Assembly: GCA_027356675.1 (NCBI GenBank)
Contig: DAHVXO010000143.1
Coordinates: forward strand, 1 to 8,585
DNA: 8,585 bases
Origin: Symbiobacteriaceae bacterium
Lineage (GTDB): Bacteria; Bacillota_E; Symbiobacteriia; Symbiobacteriales; Symbiobacteriaceae
Direction of reading: 5' to 3'
Below, one piece after another: positions 1-3,951 of this stretch; positions within the stretch are counted from its first letter, which is position 1; each line of letters opens with the position of its first letter. The notes beneath the pieces were generated by a model that saw only the letters and a program-made list of their open reading frames with translations, did not search any database and was not told the DNA's origin. The position numbers were made by a program, and so were the translations under genes.

Positions 1-44
1 CCCGTTCACTGGCAAGGGTTGCGGCCTCGTATAGCACTTACGGA

Positions 45-725
45 CTATCCCAGTTTGGCCCGTTCAGTCGACTCCCAGAACAGGCGGGCGTCCACCAGCA
101 CGACGGCGTTGCGGGCCAAGCGCACAGCACCCCGCCGCTGCAGGTCGGACAAGACCCGAGAGACGGTCTCCCGAGCCATGCCGCCCAGGTGCGCGATCTC
201 CTGATGGGTCAGCGGGATGATCCTGAGGCCGCCGTCGGCGGTTTCGGCCTTGCGCATCAGCACGGAGATAACCCGCTCGTGGGCGCTACGGCTGGTCATC
301 GCGTGCACGTGCTCGAGTAGCCAGCGCACCCCGTCGCCGAGTAGTCGCATGATCGCCAACGCCACCTCGGGGTGGGTCATGACAATTCGGTCGAAGTCGC
401 TCATCGCAAGGGCCCATACAGTTGCGTCCTCCAGCACCTCTGCACTCGCGATGTACGGGTGCCGGTCCAGCAACGCCACCAGCCCCACGGCCTCACCCGC
501 TTCGATCACTTGCAGCGTCTGTGCGTTGCCATCCTCGCTGATTTTGTGCCACTTGACGCGGCCTGCCTCCAGAAAGAAGACCGCGGTGGGATCCTCGCCC
601 TGACTAAAAAGCAGGGAGCCTCTCCGGTAGCTCCGTAGGTGCATAATCTGCATCAGATCAACGATTGTCGCATCCGGCAGGCCCTGCAGGGCGGCGACGC
701 CACGGCCGTGCAGCTCTCGAGACAC
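45..725 (-). CDS. Crp/Fnr-family transcriptional regulator, cysteine-free
   Basis: This 226-residue protein has the usual length and layout of the Crp/Fnr superfamily: a cyclic-nucleotide-binding-like beta-roll (about residues 20-125), a long dimerisation helix (about 119-145) and a C-terminal winged helix (about 146-215). The helix-turn-helix (about 173-200) contains RETVSRVL; R185, E186 and R190 match the DNA-reading Arg, Glu and Arg of E. coli CRP, predicting a TGTGA half-site. The region equivalent to the CRP phosphate cassette (about 77-95) lacks the conserved Gly-Glu-Leu and Arg-Ser residues, so cAMP binding is doubtful. There is no cysteine at all, which excludes an FNR-type iron-sulfur cluster. 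The signal is therefore unknown; heme or NO sensing as in DNR proteins is one untested option. The GTG start at 725 has a GGGGG ribosome-binding site 7 nt upstream. It is transcribed away from the DUF2249 gene across a dyad-rich intergenic region. Family is certain, ligand is not. Confidence 0.93.
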   Translation of the reverse strand: MSRELHGRGVAALQGLPDATIVDLMQIMHLRSYRRGSLLFSQGEDPTAVFFLEAGRVKWHKISEDGNAQTLQVIEAGEAVGLVALLDRHPYIASAEVLEDATVWALAMSDFDRIVMTHPEVALAIMRLLGDGVRWLLEHVHAMTSRSAHERVISVLMRKAETADGGLRIIPLTHQEIAHLGGMARETVSRVLSDLQRRGAVRLARNAVVLVDARLFWESTERAKLG

Positions 726-753
726 GTCAACGCCCCCAATATCGCACCCCTTA

Positions 754-782
754 TGTGATAATCATTATCTGCGAGATTACAA
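754..782 (-). promoter_or_regulatory. possible promoter of the Crp/Fnr-family gene
   Basis: Read on the minus strand, a TTGTAA hexamer (782-777) is followed after 16 bp by TATCAC (760-755). Each matches the sigma-70 consensus at 4 of 6 positions. Transcription would begin near 748, about 23 nt before the GTG start. This is the most AT-rich stretch in the divergent region, which fits a promoter. The match is modest and other hexamers are possible. Confidence 0.35.
756..770. promoter_or_regulatory. Fur/PerR-type operator dyad
   Basis: The sequence TGATAATCATTATCT contains the perfect 6-1-6 dyad GATAAT-C-ATTATC. It matches the 7-1-7 Fur box (TGATAATnATTATCA) at every fixed position except the last. 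It overlaps the spacer and -10 region of the proposed promoter of the Crp/Fnr-family gene, a position typical of a repressor site. Family knowledge points to Fur, PerR, Zur or a relative. Which protein binds, and whether it controls the minus-strand gene, the DUF2249 gene or both, is inference. Confidence 0.55.
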
Positions 783-787
783 TCTCG
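772..787. promoter_or_regulatory. second inverted repeat, possible operator
   Basis: CGAGATT and AATCTCG form a perfect 7-bp inverted repeat around a 2-bp centre. It lies 2 bp beyond the Fur-type dyad and covers the proposed -35 of the Crp/Fnr-family gene. It matches no operator consensus I know, and no T-tract suggests a terminator. A binding site for a dimeric regulator is the simplest reading. Confidence 0.4.
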
Positions 788-853
788 TGCTATCAACCCA
801 ATGGACCAAGCCAGCGTGGTGCTTTGGTGCTATATGAGGTCGTCTGACGGCGC

Positions 854-869
854 TGTGATCTTGGTCACA
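854..869. promoter_or_regulatory. perfect CRP-type binding site (TGTGA-N6-TCACA)
   Basis: TGTGATCTTGGTCACA carries both full CRP-type half-sites with the canonical 6-bp spacer and matches the E. coli CRP core (TGTGATCTAGATCACA) at 14 of 16 positions. Its centre (861.5) is about 42 bp upstream of the start expected from the -10 box at 892-897, the class II activator position. The neighbouring Crp/Fnr-family protein has the residues expected to read TGTGA, so it is the obvious candidate binder. That pairing is inference. Confidence 0.75.
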
Positions 870-891
870 CCTCCAGGGGCCGCGTCCGGCG

Positions 892-897
892 TATGCT
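892..897 (+). promoter_or_regulatory. -10 element of activator-dependent promoter for the DUF2249 gene
   Basis: TATGCT matches the sigma-70 -10 box at 4 of 6 positions. The hexamer 17 bp upstream (ACCTCC, 869-874) does not resemble a -35 box, as expected where an activator bound at 854-869 replaces it. Transcription would start near 903-904, giving a leader of about 67 nt before the ATG at 971. An in-frame ATG at 893 lies inside this -10 box and so is not a likely start. Confidence 0.5.
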
Positions 898-956
898 GGG
901 TCGTGAGCAGATGCCACACGGCACCATGCACGAAGAGGGCCCAAGTCTTATGTTAC

Positions 957-964
957 GAGGAGGG
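957..964 (+). promoter_or_regulatory. ribosome-binding site of the DUF2249 gene
   Basis: GAGGAGGG lies 6 nt before the ATG at 971 and is a near-ideal Shine-Dalgarno sequence. It fixes that start over the in-frame ATG at 893, which has no comparable site. Confidence 0.8.
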
Positions 965-970
965 TTCATC

Positions 971-1204
971 ATGTCTGACCAGCCGGTCGTTGTGGATGTG
1001 CGCCCGATTCCGCCCTACCGCAAGCACCCGACGATCTTCCAGGCCTTCGCTGACCTCGCTCCGGGTCAGGCCATGATCCTGGTGAACGATCATGACCCCC
1101 GGCCCCTGTACTATCAGTTCGCCGCCGAGAAGGCGGGGCAGTTCAACTGGCAGTACATCGAGCAGGGGCCCGAACTGTGGCGGGTGGAGATCAAGAAGGT
1201 ATAG
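971..1204 (+). CDS. DUF2249 domain protein (small, single domain)
   Basis: The 77-residue product is essentially one DUF2249 domain. Diagnostic parts are VDVRPIPPYRKHPTIF near the N-terminus, the central ND-HDPRPLYYQF stretch and the C-terminal QYIEQGPELWRVEI. It has no signal peptide or membrane segment, so it should be cytoplasmic. The biochemical function of the domain is not established; from general knowledge it often sits near respiratory, nitrogen-oxide or hemerythrin-type genes. The start at 971 is chosen for its strong ribosome-binding site. A perfect CRP-type site upstream and a divergent Crp/Fnr-family gene suggest that the neighbour activates it. It appears to be a single-gene transcript, closed by the hairpin at 1241-1270. 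Confidence 0.88.
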   Translation: MSDQPVVVDVRPIPPYRKHPTIFQAFADLAPGQAMILVNDHDPRPLYYQFAAEKAGQFNWQYIEQGPELWRVEIKKV

Positions 1205-1240
1205 GGAGAGTCGAGTGCGGGGCAGATCTGTGCCGAATGA

Positions 1241-1270
1241 AAGCGGCGGGGGAGCAATTCCCCGCCGCTT
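1241..1270. terminator. bidirectional hairpin terminator between convergent genes
   Basis: AAGCGGCGGGG (1241-1251) pairs perfectly with CCCCGCCGCTT (1260-1270). A G-T wobble and a possible A-T pair extend the stem to about 13 bp, closing on a GCAA tetraloop. It lies between the DUF2249 stop (1204) and the stop of the minus-strand lipoprotein (1283). On the minus strand the stem is followed by TTTCATT; on the plus strand the T-run is short. It probably ends both transcripts, more convincingly on the minus strand. Confidence 0.75.
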
Positions 1271-1282
1271 CGCTGTCCATCC

Positions 1283-2032
1283 CTATTCCGGTTCCCGAGT
1301 ATCCCAGTGGCGTCGACCGAAGACCCCCATGTAAATCACGAATAACAGAAAGACGCCGACGCTACCGCCCCCGTAGTAGGCCAGACGCTGCCACTGCTTG
1401 CCCTGAATCTCCACCGGAAGGCCCGCGCCGATCTCGCCGGCGGTGCGATCCCAGTGGTAGCTCTTGCCGGTCACCTCGTCGATGACGGTATAGCCCACGG
1501 TGACCGCATCACGCAGGAACCCGACCCAGTCCTCGGCGGTCGCCTCGTCGCTCGGGCCAAACCGCTGGACCATGGACTCCCCATCGTAGGACCCCGTCTG
1601 GGACTTGAACGCGATGGACCGGAAGAGCGGGTTGTTCATCAGTTGCACTTCAGCAATGCCAGTCTGGTTGAACGCATCCAGCGAGGGGTGCACCTTCTTG
1701 GCATGGATGACGAACTGCCCGTCCTTTTCCTCCTTGGACAAGGCGTACTCCCCCATGGACCCAGTCAGTGCTGTGAAGCGCTCCCGCCACATATCGGCGA
1801 AGCGATCCGTGCTTTGAATTGTCTGAACTTCCGTAATTTTTCCGTCAACCTGAAGGGTAAACTCCCGGAGGTATTGCATCGTCCCCTGCTTGGTGGTGTA
1901 CCGGCCGCTGGTCAACACACCGTCGGAGTGAGACGCCGGGAGACTCGCCGCCGTGGTACCCTTGGTGGCCGAGCAGCCTGTCAGTAAGACCAGGGAGCCG
2001 AGCACGAGACCCATCCAACGCCGGCGGTTCAC
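1283..2032 (-). CDS. lipoprotein of unknown function with C-terminal membrane helix
   Basis: The family is not recognised. The GTG start at 2032 gives 249 residues and is preferred because GGGGAGGGG lies 5 nt upstream; an in-frame ATG at 2083 would only add residues ahead of the signal peptide. The N-terminus is a lipoprotein signal: Arg3-5, a hydrophobic stretch, then lipobox LTGC with Cys20 as the lipidated residue. A hydrophilic domain (about 40-215) includes a beta-rich-looking section such as LREFTLQVDGKITEVQTIQS. A hydrophobic segment (about 221-238) near the C-terminus is followed by GRRH, which predicts a short cytoplasmic tail. The protein would be held outside the membrane at both ends. 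It is convergent with the DUF2249 gene and divergent from the pilus operon, and nothing ties it firmly to either. Parts of the gene, for example around 1810-1860, are noticeably less GC-rich than the pilus genes. Confidence 0.8.
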   Translation of the reverse strand: MNRRRWMGLVLGSLVLLTGCSATKGTTAASLPASHSDGVLTSGRYTTKQGTMQYLREFTLQVDGKITEVQTIQSTDRFADMWRERFTALTGSMGEYALSKEEKDGQFVIHAKKVHPSLDAFNQTGIAEVQLMNNPLFRSIAFKSQTGSYDGESMVQRFGPSDEATAEDWVGFLRDAVTVGYTVIDEVTGKSYHWDRTAGEIGAGLPVEIQGKQWQRLAYYGGGSVGVFLLFVIYMGVFGRRHWDTREPE

Positions 2033-2037
2033 GGCAA

Positions 2038-2046
2038 CCCCTCCCC
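2038..2046 (-). promoter_or_regulatory. ribosome-binding site of the lipoprotein gene
   Basis: Read on the minus strand, GGGGAGGGG ends 5 nt before the GTG at 2032. It decides that start, which also gives a normal lipoprotein signal-peptide length (Cys20). Confidence 0.65.
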
Positions 2047-2124
2047 TACATCCCCCTACTGCTAGTACGATAGTCGCCACCAAAATAGTTCGATAGGACC
2101 ATCAACATTCTTACGGCCGACCTC

Positions 2125-2138
2125 CCGGAATCGTTCAC
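2125..2138 (+). repeat. direct repeat copy 1, CCGGAATCGTTCAC
   Basis: This 14-mer recurs with one change at 2251-2264 in the same orientation, 126 bp away. Both copies lie upstream of the proposed pilus promoter. They could be paired binding sites, or chance similarity in a GC-rich region. Confidence 0.4.
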
Positions 2139-2141
2139 GTC

Positions 2142-2175
2142 TGAGCGCCCCGGCCAAAGCTGACCAGGGCGCTCA
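2142..2175. repeat. 9-bp inverted repeat, possible operator or terminator-like hairpin
   Basis: TGAGCGCCC (2142-2150) and GGGCGCTCA (2167-2175) are perfect complements around a 16-nt loop. A moderately T-rich stretch (CTTGCTTTCG) follows on the plus strand. No plus-strand gene ends nearby, so an ordinary terminator role is not obvious. An operator, or a barrier between the divergent transcription units, is possible. Confidence 0.45.
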
Positions 2176-2206
2176 CTTGCTTTCGTCCTGATTCTATTTG
2201 ACGGAA

Positions 2207-2269
2207 CGGGGGTGATCTCCTTCCCGACAGGGATGAACAAACTGTGAATGCCGGAGTCGTTCACCCCCG
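2207..2269. repeat. widely spaced inverted repeat with internal hairpins
   Basis: CGGGGGTGA (2207-2215) is complementary to TCACCCCCG (2261-2269). Nested inside are CTCC/GGAG (2217-2220 with 2253-2256) and a small TCCC-GACA-GGGA hairpin (2222-2233). The second copy of the 14-bp direct repeat overlaps its right arm. It lies upstream of the proposed promoter, so it would act as DNA unless transcription begins further upstream than proposed. Confidence 0.3.
2251..2264 (+). repeat. direct repeat copy 2, CCGGAGTCGTTCAC
   Basis: It matches 13 of 14 bases of the copy at 2125-2138. Its TTCAC end also forms a GTGAA-N11-TTCAC inverted repeat with 2244-2248. Confidence 0.4.
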
Positions 2270-2289
2270 GGAAATACCGATCACGTACC

Positions 2290-2319
2290 TTGACCCACCC
2301 GCGCCCTAGTTGGTAGGAT
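2290..2319 (+). promoter_or_regulatory. probable promoter of the tad pilus operon
   Basis: TTGACC (2290-2295, 5 of 6 to the -35 consensus) is followed after 18 bp by TAGGAT (2314-2319, 4 of 6 to the -10 consensus). Transcription would start near 2326, leaving a leader of about 105 nt before the first pilus gene. No better sigma-70 pair was found between the lipoprotein gene and cpaB. Confidence 0.5.
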
Positions 2320-2326
2320 CTTCCTA
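2314..2326. promoter_or_regulatory. dyad overlapping the pilus-operon -10 box
   Basis: TAGGA-TCT-TCCTA is a perfect 5-bp inverted repeat with a 3-bp centre. It covers the whole -10 hexamer and reaches the predicted start site. That position would suit a repressor operator; the binding protein is unknown. Confidence 0.35.
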
Positions 2327-2328
2327 AA

Positions 2329-2400
2329 GGTCCGCCTCCCGGAAAACACTGCATGTCGGTGTGTTCCGGCGACTGGCAGGCGGCGCCTTCCCCCCGGACC
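2329..2400 (+). promoter_or_regulatory. structured 5' leader of the tad operon
   Basis: CCGGAAAACAC (2339-2349) pairs with GTGTGTTCCGG (2359-2369) with a single mismatch, and the stem can extend to a CATGT loop. Outside it, CCGCCT (2332-2337) pairs with AGGCGG (2378-2383). A competing pair, GGTCCG/CGGACC (2329-2334 with 2395-2400), shares bases with the outer helix, so two alternative folds are possible. CTCCC (2336-2340) is complementary to GGGAG in the ribosome-binding site (2424-2428). No T-run follows, so control at translation is more likely than termination. No known riboswitch class was recognised. Confidence 0.4.
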
Positions 2401-2430
2401 GTGGGGACAAGTACGCCCAGAAGGGGAGAG

Positions 2431-3147
2431 ATGGCTGTGAGACAGCGCTCCGGCGGCCTCGTGATCCTCGCCATCAGTATCGTCGCTGGACTCCTGGCGG
2501 CGCTCCTGTCCGTGAGCTTCCTCAGAGGCGTAGCCAAATCGACCACGGTGCTGGTCGCCACGCAGGAGATCCAGCCGTTCACGCCACTCTCACCCGACAT
2601 GTTTGCCGCCGAGCAGTGGCCGAGCACGGCCGTGCCGGCGGATGCGGTCACGGATACGGCAGCGGTCGCCGGGCGCTTCGCCCGTACACTGCTGCTGCCT
2701 GGGACCGCCCTGCGCGCCGGGCACCTGGCGGTGGCCAACGGCCGGACCGGGTCGCTGGCAGCCCGGCTGACCGAGACTGGCGTGCCCGGCACCCGAGCAC
2801 TGGCCATCCCGGTGGATGCCGCCACAGGCGTCGGCGGGACCCTGCAGCCGGGCGACCGGGTCGATATCATCGCTGCTGTCAAGATCGATCAGAAGAATGG
2901 GCCTTCCACGCAACTTTCCAAGATCATCGCCCGGGGCGTGCCGGTGCTATTGCGCACGGAGGAGGATTCGGCCAACCGGGGCACCATCGTGGTGCAGGTC
3001 ACCCCGGCCCAGGCTGAGGAGATCGCCTATGCCCAGATCGCCGGGAAGATCTACCTGGCCACCAACCCCTACCGGGCCGATCGTGAGTCCGAACGGACCA
3101 CCGGGGTCACCCCCGACATCTTCCTGCAGCGCTACGGCGGGAGGTGA
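2431..3147 (+). CDS. cpaB: Flp pilus assembly protein CpaB (SAF/RcpC domain)
   Basis: This 238-residue protein has one N-terminal membrane helix (about 9-30) followed by an extracytoplasmic part. A SAF domain (about 38-102) begins at TTVLVATQEIQPFTPLSPDM and runs to the LLPGTALRAGHL motif. An RcpC/CpaB-type domain (about 122-212) contains ALAIPVDA, then GGTLQPGDRVDIIAAV, and ends near ATNPYRAD. In secretin-bearing Tad systems CpaB/RcpC works with the outer-membrane channel; with no secretin here it presumably acts in the cell wall or on the machine itself. The ATG at 2431 follows AAGGGGAG (2421-2428) closely; a GTG at 2437 is spaced about as well and would shorten the protein by two residues. 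An in-frame ATG at 2353 lies in the loop of the leader hairpin, has no ribosome-binding site and is rejected. First gene of the operon; its TGA stop is part of the next gene's Shine-Dalgarno sequence. Confidence 0.9.
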   Translation: MAVRQRSGGLVILAISIVAGLLAALLSVSFLRGVAKSTTVLVATQEIQPFTPLSPDMFAAEQWPSTAVPADAVTDTAAVAGRFARTLLLPGTALRAGHLAVANGRTGSLAARLTETGVPGTRALAIPVDAATGVGGTLQPGDRVDIIAAVKIDQKNGPSTQLSKIIARGVPVLLRTEEDSANRGTIVVQVTPAQAEEIAYAQIAGKIYLATNPYRADRESERTTGVTPDIFLQRYGGR

Positions 3148-3153
3148 GTCCCC

Positions 3154-3951
3154 GTGGCCGGTCCTCTGATCGCCGTCTGGAGCCCCAAGGGCGGTGTGGG
3201 CAAGACGCTGGTTGCCACCGGCCTGGCCATGCAGTTGCTGCGGCGGTGTGCGGGCGGGACGCTCCTGGTGGACCTCGACGCCGGCAAGGCCGACATTGCC
3301 CCGCTGCTCAAGGTGGCACTAAGACCGTCCATTCTCGACTATCTGGACTCGGGGGGCCGCACGGTGATCCATCCCGCGGGTCTGGCGATCCTGCCGGGCC
3401 CACCCCGGCTGGTCGAGGAGGGTCTGGTCACGATTGAACTGACCGAGGCCGTCCTGGGGCAGGCGGCGGTGCACTTTGGCGCCATCGTCGCCGACCTCGA
3501 CGCTGACCTGCGGGACTCCACCGTAGTCGTCCTGGAGCGGGCAACGGCGGTCCTGCTGGTCACAACGCCCGACTTACTCTCGATCTATGCCTGCCGGCGC
3601 TTTGTGCAGGAAGCTGCGGCGGTGGGTTTGGGCATGGACCAGTTCCGCCTGGTAGTCAACCGGGCCCGCCCTGACCAGGCCATTCCGGATGCGGAGATCA
3701 TCAGCCTGATCGGGGTGGAGCTGATCGGCCGAATACCGGACCTCCCGGGCCTCGCCGCCGCCATCAACCGGGGGATGATCAGCGTCACCCTCCGTTCCAA
3801 CACCGACTTCGCCCTGGCGATCGCGCAAATCGCCCAGCGGCTTGCGTTCGCAGGGGTACCAGGTGGGCCCCCAGCCCCGGCCGCTCCGCCTCCCCCCGGT
3901 GGCGCGGTCGGGCTGCTCCCGGCCCTCAAAAGGTGGTGGCTCAGCCTGTGA
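3154..3951 (+). CDS. CpaE/TadZ-like ParA/MinD-family ATPase
   Basis: The 265-residue protein has a deviant Walker A motif, PKGGVGKT (11-18), with the signature lysine at 12 and the P-loop lysine at 17. An A'-type motif LLVDLDAGKADIAPLL (37-52) contains Asp40, and a Walker B/switch II-like strand IVADLDADLRDS spans 111-122. This places it with the SIMIBI ATPases that localise Tad pilus machines. It lacks the N-terminal receiver-like domain of full CpaE/TadZ proteins. A Pro/Gly/Ala-rich linker (about 234-250) leads to a last 15-residue segment, AVGLLPALKRWWLSL, with alternating hydrophobic and basic residues that resembles a membrane-targeting amphipathic helix as in MinD. The GTG start is 6 nt after GGAGGTGA, which contains the cpaB stop. 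The cpaF start overlaps its stop. Its role in Tad assembly rests on family and gene order. Confidence 0.87.
   Translation: MAGPLIAVWSPKGGVGKTLVATGLAMQLLRRCAGGTLLVDLDAGKADIAPLLKVALRPSILDYLDSGGRTVIHPAGLAILPGPPRLVEEGLVTIELTEAVLGQAAVHFGAIVADLDADLRDSTVVVLERATAVLLVTTPDLLSIYACRRFVQEAAAVGLGMDQFRLVVNRARPDQAIPDAEIISLIGVELIGRIPDLPGLAAAINRGMISVTLRSNTDFALAIAQIAQRLAFAGVPGGPPAPAAPPPPGGAVGLLPALKRWWLSL
3931..3939 (+). promoter_or_regulatory. ribosome-binding site proposed for cpaF
   Basis: AGGTGGTGG lies 8 nt before the GTG at 3948, inside the last codons of the ATPase gene. It favours 3948 over in-frame GTG codons at 3933 and 3936, which lie within this sequence and so have no proper spacing. Confidence 0.5.

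Larger units (their letters stand above)
2033..2430. other. divergent intergenic region between lipoprotein gene and pilus operon
   Basis: This 398-bp stretch carries no convincing gene. It holds the lipoprotein ribosome-binding site (2038-2046), a 9-bp inverted repeat (2142-2175), two copies of CCGGA(A/G)TCGTTCAC (2125-2138 and 2251-2264), a widely spaced inverted repeat CGGGGGTGA/TCACCCCCG (2207-2215 and 2261-2269), the proposed pilus promoter (2290-2319) with a dyad at its -10, and a structured leader. No clear promoter for the lipoprotein gene was identified on the minus strand. Confidence 0.6.

Noticed and set aside
1..44. A possible gene or promoter at the left edge
   Set aside because: Only 44 bases lie downstream of the regulator stop; no start, stem-loop or convincing promoter pair can be supported.
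45..725. Assignment of the regulator as FNR
   Set aside because: There is no cysteine for the iron-sulfur cluster, and the recognition helix has the CRP-type Arg where FNR has Val.
893..970. An upstream ATG at 893 as the DUF2249 start
   Set aside because: It falls within the proposed -10 box and lacks a Shine-Dalgarno sequence; the ATG at 971 has an excellent one.
2207..2400. A c-di-GMP (GEMM) or other known riboswitch upstream of the pilus genes
   Set aside because: The conserved core elements of GEMM-I or GEMM-II were not found, so only an unclassified structured leader is reported.
2353..2430. An upstream ATG at 2353 as the cpaB start
   Set aside because: It lies in the loop of a predicted hairpin with no ribosome-binding site, and it would place 26 extra residues before the membrane anchor.
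3154..3951. A chromosome-partitioning ParA or MinD
   Set aside because: The P-loop family fits, but the gene is translationally coupled between cpaB and cpaF with no parB, parS or minC nearby, so a pilus role is more likely.
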